DNA of 64,000 nucleotides from Steinernema hermaphroditum. Taxonomy: Eukaryota > Nematoda > Chromadorea > Rhabditida > Steinernematidae. Position numbers and translations under genes: made by a program. The notes beneath the pieces are model-generated. The model had not been told where the DNA came from, did no database searches, and saw only the letters and a list, made by a program, of their open reading frames with translations. The stretch lies in the NCBI GenBank assembly GCA_030435675.1, contig CM059624.1, positions 2,628,769-2,692,768 on the forward strand, given 5' to 3'. Every line of letters begins with the position of its first letter. Position 1 is the stretch's first letter. Positions 1-11,400 of the stretch are shown piece by piece.

Positions 1-489
1 CAAAAAGTTCAAGGCTCTGACAGTGTCCTTCAAAGGACCACTACTAGATGGAGTCATCAATTGAGAATTCTAATGTAGCCCACGGCTATGAAGGTCGGAT
101 ACGGAGCAGATTTCGACTTTCGCAGCTACAAACCACATGGCCACCATGCGCTGTGCGCGGAACTTAATTAAACTTCTCAGAATCGTGTTTTCGGAATACA
201 AGAAAACTAATTTTGCAGATGTGGCGACCGGCCGTGAAAAGATTAATGTGTGCAGCTAGCGCACATTCTTTGAAGATAGAGAAGACGTCACTATGAAAGC
301 TCCTAAATAGTATTTTCATGTGTTCGTCATGGAATTCATTCCCAAGAAAAGTGATTTGCATGCATTCCATGTTTTTGATGCCGGTGATTTTGTTTTGCTA
401 TCATGCCTTTTGGTGGTCAGAAGGAACTTAGCAACAAGCAACAAGCGTGAATGGAACACGGAACTAAATGTTGAGGAAAAAAGTTTATA
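1..489. other. No gene recognised
   Basis: No open frame with family similarity and no convincing exon is seen in this stretch. The few short open frames have no recognisable motif. Confidence 0.5.
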
Positions 490-660
490 GATCCCCTATA
501 TATAAACGGACAACCGACGGGTCCGTTCGTCTGTGTGTTTTTCCGTGCACACGGGGAAAACACCCACACAAATAAGGAGCCCGGGGGGGGGGAACCGAAC
601 CCGACACCGCCCGCTTACAAACGAAGCGCGTTTGCAATGAGCCTCACAGACAGTTGAGAT
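490..660 (-). mobile_element. tRNA-derived SINE, copy 1 (inverted)
   Basis: Reverse-oriented copy of the element also found at 1691-1856 and 14361-14548. Read on the minus strand it has a polymerase III box A-like block (aGGCTCATTGCaAACG), then a box B-like block GGTTCGGTTCC about 43 nt later, then a tail containing an inverted repeat and ending in TATATATAGGGGAT. A run of ten C bases follows box B only in this copy. It faces copy 2 about 1 kb away, so the two form an inverted pair. Confidence 0.7.
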
Positions 661-838
661 TCTACCACTCTGCTACCACTATGACTCTGAGGATGGTAGC
701 TCTTGCCTTTCTTTTAAGCGTTTCTTTGATTTTTTGGCCCATTTTTATCCTGTTTTGTGAGAACTATTCTTGCCGCCCGCAGAGCCATAGTGTCTCCATC
801 CGAAAGGCCGCTAGGCATTTCGTGTGTTTACAGTTTTT

Positions 839-935
839 TTTGGTCAACTTCAGCCATTTGTATAAGCACCAATCTTGCCGCCCGCTGGGCTACGGGCGGC
901 AAGACACCATAGCCCTGCGCGCGTAGCTTCGCCAG
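839..935. repeat. Dispersed GC-rich repeat shared with 14.15-14.32 kb
   Basis: The block carrying CTTGCCGCCCGC and the phrase CAACTTCAGCCATTTG recurs in reverse complement at 14150-14270, again beside a SINE copy. Within this copy GCCGCCCG and CGGGCGGC form an inverted repeat around 870-900. Function unknown; probably part of a larger composite repeat that includes the SINE. Confidence 0.55.
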
Positions 936-1659
936 GGGCCGATTTCACAAAGCGCAAACGCAAACGCAATTCGCAATTCGCAATTGTGTCTCAAACGCAA
1001 ATTTGCGTTTGCGTTGTACAATTGTGTCGCAAACGCAAACGCAATTCGCAATTGCGTCGCAAACGCAAATCGCAATTGCGTTGCATGTTCAATGACTACC
1101 GATCCTTCTGTCTTTGGGAGCACATGTTCTTCTTTGTCGCTGAGCAGCTAGCACATCACTTCTTTTGTTGTTGAATTACTCCGACATACAGTAAGCCGAT
1201 GTTAGGAACGGGCCACAATTAGGTAAATGTCGCATGTTCGTACCAATTTGGGAGACCTTGGCAAACTGATTTTGAGAAGATTTTAAGCCTTTGCTAATTT
1301 GTTAGTAAATTTCGTAGGTTCGACCGGCCTACAGCAGGTCATAATTAGGAAAGTTCGCACGTTCGGTTAAGCTGTGGATCACCACAGAAGGATGATTTAT
1401 GCCAACTTTGCCGGTTTTTGGTGTGGGTAGGTTAATCTGCGACCCACCCCTGGTACCGCCACGAACGCCCAAACACTTTTCAAGGTAAATATCCAGTGGC
1501 AGTCAGAAAGTGGTAGACACATTGATAAAGCACGAAAAAACAGCTAATTCTCGGTCAAATTCTACAATTGCGTTCGAAAGTGACATGCTCGGAGGCATGT
1601 CACTGAATTGCGACGCAATTGCGAATTGCGTTTGCGTTTGCGCTTTGTGAAATCGGCCC
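936..1659. mobile_element. MITE-like TIR element, 724 bp
   Basis: The two ends are perfect inverted repeats of 43 bp, starting GGGCCGATTTCACAAAGCGC and continuing with AAACGC/GCAATT repeats. The trinucleotide CAG flanks both ends (933-935 and 1660-1662), consistent with a 3-bp target-site duplication. The interior holds no transposase-like frame. Next to the right end lies a second perfect hairpin, AGTGACATGC/GCATGTCACT (about 1579-1604). A non-autonomous DNA transposon is the simplest reading; superfamily not assigned. Confidence 0.7.
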
Positions 1660-1690
1660 CAGATACATAGCAGAAGTAGAGCGCTCCCAT

Positions 1691-1856
1691 ATCAACTGTC
1701 TGTGTGGTTCATTGCGAACGTTCTCCGTTTGTAAGCGGGCGGTGTCGGGTTCGGTTCCCATCGGGCTCCTTATTTTGTGTGGGTGTTTTCACCGTGCGCA
1801 CGGAAAAACACACAGACGAACGGACCCGTCGGTTCTCCGTTTATATATAGGGGATA
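1691..1856 (+). mobile_element. tRNA-derived SINE, copy 2
   Basis: Box A-like TGGTTCATTGCGAACG begins near 1705 and box B-like GGTTCGGTTCC near 1748, the spacing expected in a tRNA-type polymerase III promoter. The roughly 100-nt tail contains the palindrome CCGTGCGCACGG and ends in TATATATAGGGGAT. It is the closest intact relative of the copy at 14361-14548. Confidence 0.75.
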
Positions 1857-2165
1857 AACTGGACAATGCAAGAATCGGCCTATCTTCTTAAGTAAACGGC
1901 ATTTTATCGTCCTTGAGAAAGGAAACGTTCTACCACACTATTTAACGATCTTCTAAGCTTTAGAGTCTTCAGCGTTGATGAGTAAATGTTTCCGCTAACA
2001 TCACCGTGGATGAAGGTAAGGAGGATATTAGGCGAATCTTTTCCTTTGTGTTTTGCTTTATAAATTCAGGCACATATTTTCAAAGATCGCGGTATCGTGA
2101 GCTCAAATGGTAAGACGTTCATATCAACAGTCAGCACATTGTCGAAAATATACATTCATACATCG
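1857..2165. other. No gene recognised
   Basis: Spacer between the SINE and the 3' end of the minus-strand pepsin-like gene. No exon or repeat recognised. Confidence 0.5.
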
Positions 2166-3317
2166 TTAGTGCGGACAAGGATCGTAATGCGGATTAAGGA
2201 TCCAGAAGTTTTTCGTGAAACTCATTTGCTTCTTGTCGAAATCCAGTGTGACACAGTAGCTTTCCAGCAGTTGAATACCAAAGTACCATTCAGGGCCGAA
2301 TCCAAAAGCTTTAGAGTCTTCAAAGTTGAGAACACACATTCCATTTGGGAGTGTCTCCCACGTGTAAACGTACTCCGTTGCCTTGATCTTGATGGTATTC
2401 CCGTCAGCCACACTGATTTGAAGATCCGGCAACGTCAAATTCCTCTTGCACTCAACCGTGTAGGCACCGTAGAGACCGTCCCACTGAATGCCATAGGCCT
2501 GAGCGAACTGCTGAAGGAACTTCTTGGGCATGCCGATGTACTCCTTGTTCGTGGCGATGACAGCATGGCCGCCAGTCGTTGTCTTGACCTTCCCTATCTG
2601 GACGGAGTCCATGGCGAACTGCCAGTATAGTTTGGAGGTGGTCGGGAGATAGAAGGTGTAGTTGTCGTGGAAATTACGGATATAGCATATCTGGTTTGTT
2701 CCGTAACTGGCTACCCCTGTACACCCCTTTTGTGTGATGTGCATTGTCAAGGTTTTCGCTTCCAATGAGTTATTGACGTATGCATCTGGCCAATAAGTGT
2801 CGTGAGGATATTTCTGAAGAGCTGGAAAGCCGAAACCAATGGAGCCCGGTGCAGGCGTCACCGGTTTCCGTGTAATGAAAGTCCATATTTGCTCCATATC
2901 ATTTGTATCCTAAGATTTAAAAGTACTGGAAGATACTTTATGATAATTCTTACAATAAATCTATCGCTGGCCGTGTGTTCGTCGATCTGGACGAAGTCGT
3001 CGGATTCCATATAATCATAACAATTATCCGGATAGTTTAGAGAGGTGCACAGCGTCAGTTCGATATCGGCTGAGGTAGTGTCGGGGATAAAAGGTAAGGG
3101 AGTGTCATCAGTTCCAACTATATAAACCATGGTCAGCACGTCGATATCATTAGGGTCATGGTGGTAGTGCGGAGAGTCCCCTTTGATCCTAGAAATGAAC
3201 AAAATCCGGGGAGTTAAGACCGTAAACTGACTGAGGGAGATGTCGCTTTACGCGTAGAGGGAAATGATTCCCCGATGCCAGGCAGAGGAAGCCACAGAGA
3301 AGGAGCCACTTCAGCAT
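2166..3317 (-). CDS. Pepsin-family (A1) protein, probably catalytically dead
   Basis: Three exons on the minus strand: 3232-3317, 2954-3188 and 2166-2909, with introns of 43 and 44 nt, encode 354 aa. The start is chosen for the signal peptide it opens (MLKWLLLCGFLCLASG). The fold is recognised from the N-lobe block VYIVGT..PLPFIPDTTSADI, the middle YWQFAMDSVQIG, and the C-lobe block FGIQLLESYCVTLDFDKKQMSF. Active members of the family need two Asp residues in D-T/S-G motifs. Here the first is DTT (Asp65 kept, Gly lost) and the second is ATN, with the Asp replaced by Ala near residue 226. Peptidase activity is therefore unlikely; a binding, scaffold or decoy role is possible. The length is slightly below a typical pepsinogen and no clear propeptide is seen. 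A second family member with intact motifs lies at 59643. Confidence 0.85.
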
Positions 3318-6023
3318 AACGAGCCGAAATGATGGTCCTAGAGAAGGTTCTCTTCTGATAAGCTCACTTCTGCACCCTTATCAAAGAGTCATATGCTCCA
3401 AGGTAGTAAAAATGAGTGGAATGCCTTGAAGATGTTCAAAGACCGTGAGGCGTAGAAGCTTCTCCCGCTTTTAAAAAGCTCGACCAGGAGTCAGTTGTAG
3501 ATCACTGCAGGTCTATACCAGAGTTGGGCTCTCTGTCGATTATGCCAGAGTTCAGCGGGCACAGAAGAATGACCGTTGATCTTAATCGAATAAAATGCGT
3601 TTGTCCCACAATCAGAGATGCCAGCTGTTCGCAAGGAACGGCGCGAAGAGAGCAGACGACAGGAGAGAAAATCGGTTATGGATCGTTCAGAGAGATGCCC
3701 AGCGTCAGTCCACTATCGCCTACGGTAGTGTCGGCATACTTTTTCTCCACACTGAATACGGTACATTCAGTGAGCAGCCAAACCTGGATAGTATAAAGTT
3801 TTGGTGTGTATTCTTAACAGATATAATCTTGATGAACATGAAAGAATGCGCTTCCATGTAGACTAATACCGAAATATCAAACCACAATCTTCAGCACACC
3901 AAGGGGGTTTTGACTTGAGGGACCTCTCACTGATTTCGAATACCAAAGTCGAAAGAATACAGCGTCCTAACCTCAATTTATCGATTAGTCGAGGTCGGGC
4001 CGTCTGGCGGAAAGGGAGACGTCCGTTCCTTTAACGACAGTCGCGCGATCGCCTCGTCGCCACAACAGAACAGCGTGTGTGTAAGTCAGTGTTTTGTCGG
4101 CCGATGCACCATTTGGATAGATTGCCCGATTGCCTAGATTACCACCAACTTCGATTCAGCTTTTAACTGTAAATGATGATAATATGCCTTCGGCGCGAGA
4201 TCGCCACAGTTAGAACAGTTCATTGAAAGTGCAAATAGATCAGCCGAACGCTGCGCTCGTGTTTACTGGCATGAAAAACACCTATACATCGTACATTTGT
4301 GTATTGCAGGTTTAAAACTACCATCCATTGATGTCGATCCATGTTCATGAGCTCCATCTTAAAGAACAGGTAGGCCACACATGGTTCTTTATAAAAAAAA
4401 CCTTTTTAACTGAGAATGCGTCTTTATCCCGTTCTTTACCCTGCTGTGACCTCCTATATAAGCATTTAAATATCGGTTTTTCCGTAGATGTACGATGGCC
4501 GGTCGGTTTTCGGTTAACCAAACATCTGTGGCCATGACCTACTTTAAAAAGAAGGCCTTCTCTTGCCTTTTGTGTGCTCGCCTTTCACCTTGACTTTCAG
4601 TAAAAGAAGAATTTATCTTGCCCTTTATGTGCCACTCGGAATGGGTACAGATATGTTAAAACCTTGGAACTACGACGCCCTGGTGTTCCAGGCCTTCTGG
4701 AAGCCGCTTCGATCATTGCGCCAACGCCGGGATCGGTTTTTCCAAAGAGACTACATAGATAGTGGAAAAATTAGGGCCTATGAGGAACACACCATTGCTT
4801 TCTCTTTGTTCCATGACAAGATGGCGTCGGCAGTTCTAATATCGAGGTCCCTTTTTAAAGCGTCGTTCGTCGATGACGAACATACTCTGTTTGACGCATT
4901 ACACGGCGTAAGCCGTTATTTCAAAAGTATAAACTCGGACAATCAACTTACCCCAACATATAGCCCTAGTAGGAGTCTCTATGACTCGATTCAAAATGGC
5001 CTGGGAGAGCACGCAAAAGTGCCTAGTGCCCATTCGCGCCGAAGAATCGTTCCAACCTCGAAGTCTGCGCCGCAACCGGTCGTAGACGGCGCGCTTCACG
5101 GGACATCTGGGAATCGGCGAAACTCCGGAAATGGCGCTCGAACTTCTTTCTGTCAGAGCGTTTGAGGAGGCTTCTGCGTCAGAGGAGGCTTCTGAGCTCG
5201 CATCTACTACGGAGAGATGAGTCTGTGGTTCGGGGTTGCGTCTTCCTCAGTGTTGGTGTCCTCAGAGCGTCGGCGACCTTCGGGATGACATCTCACGCAG
5301 CGTCGGGCGTCGGATTCCTGGCGTCGGACATCTTGTTGTCAACGGTGGTGGGACTACGGCTCTTTTTTTTGACAATTCCCTCTGGAAGCCGGAAAACTCA
5401 CAACTGCCACAGGGTTTGCTGTCTTCGCTGCTTTTATGGCCTGAAAGTTCAACCAGCATACCTTTCTAATTATGCGTTTCCCAGGGTCGAGCATCCATCC
5501 AGAATCTTCGGGCTCCGGCACGCCTTCTCCAAATTTGCATATAAGAGAGCGACTGAGCATCTGAAACCATCGCTCCTCGTTGTGTACTTCAGGACTTTTT
5601 TTTGTACATATTGACTATTTTCAGATACTATGGCGAAGCAATTACAAGCGTTGTTAGGCCTTCGTCGTTCATTCGATCTGCCGGAAGAGGAGTTCTCCAA
5701 ATATCTGTGTTTTGCGCGCATCTTTAATTTTCTCAGACCTCAATCCTTCGGCGCGAAGTTCCCCACGGTCCCTCTCATGCCTTCCGACCAGACGCTGAGA
5801 CCTAAGGAGCTCCGTTGACTCTCCATTCTGCATGGATTTACAAGACGCCCCGATGCGATCGTCGACCGTAACGAAGACCAACTCTTCGAGGAGTTATTGT
5901 GGGTTTTGCGGTTCTTTGAACCGCAGTTGGTGGAGGGCTTTGAAACCCGACAACACGTCTAGCTGTCTTTATTTTTTAATAAAGATTGTTGATGTTTTTT
6001 GTTTTATGTGTATGTTTCGAGTT
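3318..6023. other. Gene-poor stretch with one open frame at 4563-5165
   Basis: The longest open frame (4563-5165, +, 200 codons) shows no motif I recognise and no clear splice partners, and its codon use lacks the C-ending bias of nearby genes. Its opening bases, around TGTGTGCTCGCCTTTCACC, recur in reverse complement at 11787-11812, so the start lies in a dispersed repeat. It could be chance or a transposon remnant. Around 3625-3673 is a copy of a dispersed repeat also found at 30241 and 31896. Confidence 0.3.
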
Positions 6024-6178
6024 TTTGTCGGTTGTCGCCGGGTCACCGGATCGAGGGCGCGCGTTGGTACGATGGGGGTGGCGTCATCGCTCGCAGGTTC
6101 GACTCCGGCTACGAACTTTTGATGATTAAAGGTCAGAATGATGGGTATGTATACCCTCTCTGACCGTTCGTCCCTAGT

Positions 6179-6245
6179 GCGCTTGTGGCTGAGTGGTACA
6201 ACGCGGCTTCCGCGCGAGGCTTCCAGGTTCGACTCCTCCCAGGTC
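6179..6245 (+). repeat. tRNA-like relic
   Basis: Box A-like TGGCTGAGTGGTAC near 6185 and box B-like GGTTCGACTCC near 6226 sit at tRNA spacing. The T-stem does not pair well and no acceptor stem forms, so this is not called as a working tRNA. A weaker box B with a poor box A lies at about 6096. Confidence 0.4.
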
Positions 6246-6349
6246 CTTCTGACTCTATTTCATTTCTCTGTGACGGATCGGGACAAACCTAATGATCATC
6301 GATCAGCCAATCGTTGGTCATCAGGTTCAAACAATGAAGTGGGGCAAAT

Positions 6350-6470
6350 GTAATTGATCAAAAATCAATTAACAATCAATCGGGACACAATTAATTAAAT
6401 AAACATTAATTAATTATTATTTATATTTATATTTATTAATAATTAATTAATAATTACTCAAATTCCATGA
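6350..6470. repeat. AT-rich palindromic low-complexity tract
   Basis: About 120 bp made almost only of AATTAATTA-type words with internal self-complementarity. No gene signal. Confidence 0.6.
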
Positions 6471-7839
6471 AACTCCGCCCCTTTTCCTTGAAACTCAGCC
6501 CACTTTCTATCAAATCTTTAGGCGGAAAATGTCCCACTTGGCGCAAAGACCCAAAATGTCCCAGTTAGTTGTTCACTACTCTCGATCACTCTGTAGGCCT
6601 GCACCAATGGACAACCAACTAGCAATCAGGACAGCACCAGTCGAACTCGTCGAGTACTCTCCGCAGCGTTACATGTACCATAATCCGTAAGACCTCGTAA
6701 TACCAAAAACATTGCAGTGTTTCTTCGTAATGACGGTGAAGAAGCAAATGGTGAACAATTCGTCGAAGACCATCCAACACGTCAACTAGCAACGACAATT
6801 CAGGTGCGAAGCGGGGCATAACCACAATGATTATTTGTTGTTATTTAGGAGCGAAATGGACACAGCTACTACAGTCAACTACCAGCGATAGTACCCAAGA
6901 TCTAACAGACGCACAGCCTCCATTTCCCTTATTCTGCGGACACCTATCCACTATTGTTATTTACGGTATTCTGTCCGCCTCGCCAGTTCTATAACCGTTC
7001 CACATCGTGGCCTACAGTCAGTGAAGTTGTCCATAGCGAACTGACCGCGCCCATATTGTGTTCTATTTTCCGCTCTCTTCATTATTTCCTTCCCCAGCCC
7101 AACCAACATCCCCTGAAAGCCTCGATTTTGTTCTTGTCTTTGACAGTTAGGCTAAAACCGAAACCAAACCAACAAAAAACTGTTCATGTCCGTATCCCTT
7201 CATGTGAACCAGTGTAGCCAAGGCTTCGCATCCAATACTCAAATGTATGTTTCTCACAGATATGATTTGAATTCTATCTATTAAAATTTAACTGATGAAA
7301 AACCACTTCGATCACTCTCATCCGCAGCAGCCAAAGTTTGCTGCAGCTGCCTGGTCAGTTAGCTCCGGCTTGGTACCGTTTAATAATAAAGCGCTAAATA
7401 CCCAGAATAATGAATTGAAAACACAGAATTATGCAACATATAGAACTAGAAGGGCTTTTTTCGTTAGTCACAATGGCACTCAAACGCCCTACGAGCCCTA
7501 AGAGGCAGTGTGCGAGTGGATCTACGAGGCGTCGAGATCAATGTAACCTTAGCTTCTCTTCCGCTTAGGTGGTGGCCTCGTCATTGGTGACGAAGACAGC
7601 TATTCCAGCAGGGGTTCGAAGCGATGAAGGAGCTTAATGTGGAAATAGTGCGGTGGTGGGACGTTCATTCAATTCGAATATCGCTCAGGGTTGAGGGAAG
7701 CTGGAGTGTGGACCACGTGGAACTGGCCAGCTGGTCACATGGTAAAAGAAGAGATGTCTGTTTCCCTCTGTGCTTGCCTTTTTCACTCTTAGGTGTGCCA
7801 CGCCGATTTTGAATACAAAGTTGTTATTGAAGAGAATAA
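6471..7839. other. No gene recognised
   Basis: Only short open frames without family features on either strand. Confidence 0.45.
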
Positions 7840-8184
7840 TTACAATAAAAGACAGGAAAGAGAATCGGCTTCTTTTGACGATGGGAAGTCGGCTCCTTCT
7901 GCGGGCGAAGGGGGCGACTCGACGTGAAGAAGAAGTGAAGAACTGTCGAACTGGAACTGGGACTGTGGTGACTGAAGCATTGCAGAATTGAAGAACTGTG
8001 TAGTGGGAGCGGCTTCCAGCTTTTTATGCAGTTGATGTTTGTTAAACTGTTCGCGCTCCGTCGCTGTGAACGGAAGGCGCCGTTGGCTGATGGGAACATG
8101 GTCTCGCGTTAGCGAGACATGGTTTGGTTTCACCGAGAATCGATGTGACATGAAGTTCTCAGGATCTGAAAAGGGGGTGGCCAT
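7840..8184 (-). CDS. Hypothetical protein, 114 aa
   Basis: A single open frame starting MATPFSDPENF on the minus strand. The product is hydrophilic, rich in Ser, Pro, Gln and Phe (a Gln/Phe/Ser-rich patch lies in the middle) and ends SLSCLLL. No signal peptide, membrane segment or known domain is visible. In favour of it being real: a proper ATG and fairly even codon use. Against: no clear poly(A) signal, no splice partners, and competing open frames on the opposite strand. It may be the last exon of a longer gene or chance. Confidence 0.3.
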   Translation of the reverse strand: MATPFSDPENFMSHRFSVKPNHVSLTRDHVPISQRRLPFTATEREQFNKHQLHKKLEAAPTTQFFNSAMLQSPQSQFQFDSSSLLLHVESPPSPAEGADFPSSKEADSLSCLLL

Positions 8185-8963
8185 CGACTTTACGACTTTA
8201 TTTCGCGAATCAAAGGAATCAAAGGAACCTTCGTATGTTGATCATAGAGAAGATTAAGATCGGTTTAGGACAACCCATGCTGCGGAGTGATAAATTTACA
8301 TCGTCACCGGTATATTGTTTATGGCAAAGCAATGCAATTCGAAATCATCATATAAATGGGCGCCAACGATGTTCAGTCGTTAATAACCGTTGTATACGTT
8401 GTCGAGTCATCTCTTCAGTCGAAAGTAAGAAAAAGACCTTCCAGGTTCCCGATATTTAATTGGTTTTAACTATTTTTTAGTTTGTTACTTATTTTGCGTC
8501 AAAGATTTCGCAGTCCGCCCTGCGCTCTCATCAGTCGACATCAGTGTCCACACGGAGGAACTGGACGAGAACCATCGATTGACGGCATGGCCGAACTGCG
8601 GATGCAGAGACAACAATTCCGAAAGGAAGTGGATAAGAAGCTGAAGGCTGGCTATGCGCCGAGCTGCCGAGGGGCAGTTATGCGGAAAGAACTCTGCGCC
8701 AATGGGAGGCACAGAGGATGGAGAAAGATGTTCAGGAACCTTAGAAGCACGGTTTGAAAACCTAAAGTCAGTGGCCAAAAAAACTCAGGTCATGGATGAT
8801 GCTGCCGATTCTTGTTCAAGTGTTCAAGTTCTACTCCTGTGAGTACGAAAAGCACCACTGGTGGTTCTGCCCCTACCATCCCCGGGAGGGACGTGATTGA
8901 GGAAGGTGCGTGTGAGGAAGGAGGTAAACACGCCGTGCCTCCTCTAACCACAGCCGCCCAACC

Positions 8964-9155
8964 TGTCTCAACTCCTTGAGACTCCGTAAGTCCCGCCCAC
9001 CGAGGAGGATGATCAACGTCATGATAGTAGTTTGTTCTGTTGATATTGACTAATTGTTCAGGTCAATAAACCATTATTATCACTGACTGGTCTCCTTTAT
9101 CCCCTTAAAGGTCGGGCTCAATACGAGCTTCTCACACCTGGAACCATTTCGTACA
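8964..9155 (+). repeat. 5' LTR of the TRIM
   Basis: 192 bp, starting TGTCTC and ending GTACA. Contains AATAAA near 9065, a likely polyadenylation signal within the LTR. Confidence 0.85.
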
Positions 9156-9168
9156 TGGTGCATCGGCC
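9156..9168 (+). promoter_or_regulatory. Primer-binding site, tRNA-Gly(GCC)
   Basis: Thirteen bases immediately after the 5' LTR pair perfectly with the 3' end, including CCA, of the conserved nematode tRNA-Gly(GCC). A GTAAGC splice-donor-like word follows at 9176. Confidence 0.75.
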
Positions 9169-9559
9169 CAATTGGTAAGCCGAACAAAGTCCCGCGTGGC
9201 AGACCAGCCAGTAGCGAACATCTTTCGATCCTTGCATCGCCATTCCCCTTTATTCTTTATTCTCAAACCGACAACCGAAGTCGTAAGCGCTCAGGCCAAC
9301 GGAATAACGCCCCACGCTATATACTCAACCCTCACGTGCCTCAGACTGGTGGAACGACAGTTAGGAAGAGTACAAGCGCTGCATACAATCACAATACTTG
9401 CGACAACTACCTTCCGAGAGACGGGGGCGCATCAAGCGCTCGCAAGGGTGGAGTCGACGTCCACATCCATCCTATAACCATTTATGGAAGAAAAAATACA
9501 TAAATTACTTAACTCGCGGCAAGCAATAACCGATCTACTAACCCAAGGCGCCGGGGGAC

Positions 9560-9765
9560 TGTCTCAACTCCTTAAGACTCCGTAAGTCCCGCCCACCGAG
9601 GAGGATGATCAACGTCATGATATTAGTTTGTTCTGTTGATATTGACCGACGCGGTCGCGTCTAATTGTTCAGGTCAATAAACCATTATTATCACTACTGG
9701 TCTCCTTTATCCCCTTAAAGGTCGGGCTCAATACGAGCTTCTCACACCTGGAATCATTTCGTACA
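9560..9765 (+). repeat. 3' LTR of the TRIM
   Basis: 206 bp. Differs from the 5' LTR mainly by a 15-nt insertion near 9649 that contains the palindrome GACGCG-GT-CGCGTC. Confidence 0.85.
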
Positions 9766-9770
9766 CAACC

Positions 9771-11039
9771 GACGTCGCCGTCGTCCACCCACCTGGAGTC
9801 GTCCGACGGGTCACCTAGTTCTCCCACCCGTCTCGCTTACAGCCGCTTCCTCTGGTTAAAGACGGTATGAATCCTGTGTACTCGTGTTCTCCCAACAGCG
9901 GATAGAACGGGACTCGGGTCGAGGAGCCCACTTGCCAAAGTGAGAAAGCTGCTTCAAATCAAGGTCAGTTTTTGAAACATTAACTTTAAACGTACATATT
10001 ATACGTACACTTTCTCTGAATCATGGCTAGTGGCGCTATTGAAAATTCGAATGAAAGTGCGGTTGTTTTGCCAGTCTGGTTCTACTCCATCCTTTGTTTA
10101 ACCAAAGATCAATACTGTATTTACTCCACCGGCTCGCCTTTACTCCGAAGAGCGCCACGCGGGTCTTGTCGGGGAGATCTGAAAGAGGGTGTGACAGGAC
10201 CAACCTGTTCACTGAAGCAGAGAGGGAAAGGGCAACACAACTGATTTATGTTACACCTAGTCAAGAGACTGATAATACAGACGATACAGGGCTATTTAAA
10301 GGGTTTACATAGACTGTCTGTTTAGAACGTCGTAGAAGATGGGAGAAATCCATCGCATCTGCGACAATCAAGACAGTCATCACAATTTTTTTAAAAGGAA
10401 AGTATGTACGCTGAGAAAAAGGATGATAAGAAGTGTAGAATAGGATCCGTTTCTAATGAATTTGAAATGGTTGTTCCTTCAAATTCAACTCAGTCTTTTG
10501 CCCACTCCATCAGCTGATACGACAATTCCACCTTTTGCTCAGCCACAGATCAACACACTGATCACAATGTTTGAAAATGTAAGTACATACGTCGAAAATT
10601 GTGTTAAAAATGTCTATTTTTTGTCGTCTACCGTAGTTATTTTTGGTCATGGATCTGAAAGACTGGCGTGCTAGATAAGAACATGTGTTATATGAGGTTA
10701 AGAGGTCAATGTGTGTCGCAATGTGATCAATGAGCTCAGAGATTTGCATGTTTGATAAGAAGCGCTGTCGTGGGAGATCAATGACAAAGACCGCATATTA
10801 GAATATGATGAATGACCTAGCAGCGTACTATACATTTTGGTTGATGGGGTCTGTCGTTGACTTGTGACACAGTAATACATTGTTTAAAACTGGGTGAGTA
10901 CCGGTTAAGAATAGGATCCAGCTATAGTAAATTTGCATAAAATTCTCAGTTCACAAATAGTAATAGTGTCCCGTTCCTTCAATTCATGATGCATCTTTTA
11001 CTGTTTTTGTTTTTCAGATTTTGATATGGTCAATCTGAC
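9771..11039. other. No gene recognised; weak local duplication
   Basis: Words around AATAGGATCC at 10438 recur near 10910, suggesting a decayed local duplication of a few hundred bases. No exon recognised. Confidence 0.35.
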
Positions 11040-11400
11040 CGTCATGATAACAACTGTATATTCGATCGTTGAATATCGGAACCCCCGAAGTGGTGACAAA
11101 ATTGTTCGCCGAACACTAGTCGGATTGCTCCCTGACGATTAAGAAACCGACATAAAGCTGTACGGCATAAAGGCCCAGATGACACCTCCCTTGAAAGCAA
11201 TCGTCAGGGAGGTGAATACATGTGTATATGTATCCACAAACGATATTTGCTCTGAGTAAGTGAATACCTGTTCAATGAAATGTTGATTGTTATAAACGCT
11301 GTTGTTCATGCAATCGCACCCTCGAGGTACTAAGAAGCTGCAGGTGGCAGGATTGGCACTCATGGAGTCGTTTTTATTCTGGTGTAAACCTGTAGACAAT
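11040..11400 (-). pseudogene. Relic of a chemoreceptor-like C-terminal exon
   Basis: Minus-strand translation gives ..FMPYSFMSVS followed by a stop and then SNPTS..., parallel to FTPYSLISISVPSVSNPTT in the neighbouring copy at 11785-12358. The two look like tandem duplicates, this one broken by a stop. Assignment to a 7TM receptor is tentative. Confidence 0.3.

Larger units (their letters stand above)
8964..9765 (+). mobile_element. Miniature LTR retroelement (TRIM)
   Basis: Two direct repeats, 8964-9155 (192 bp) and 9560-9765 (206 bp), begin TGTCTCAACTCC and end CGTACA, giving the TGT...ACA ends of LTRs. The five bases CAACC flank the whole element on both sides (8959-8963 and 9766-9770). 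Directly after the 5' LTR is TGGTGCATCGGCC, complementary to the CCA-tailed 3' end of tRNA-Gly(GCC), a textbook primer-binding site. A G-rich tract ending GGGGGAC abuts the 3' LTR. The 404-bp interior has no gag or pol. One non-ATG open frame of about 100 codons (9172-9477) fills much of it, without recognisable motifs. The LTRs differ by about three substitutions, a 1-nt indel and a 15-nt insertion. Confidence 0.85.

Noticed and set aside
2097..2630. 177-codon plus-strand open frame
   Set aside because: Antisense shadow of exon 3 of the pepsin-like gene.
8588..8842. Charged, helix-prone frames just before the TRIM, considered as a gag remnant
   Set aside because: Two short frames with a shift between them and no zinc knuckle or other gag hallmark.
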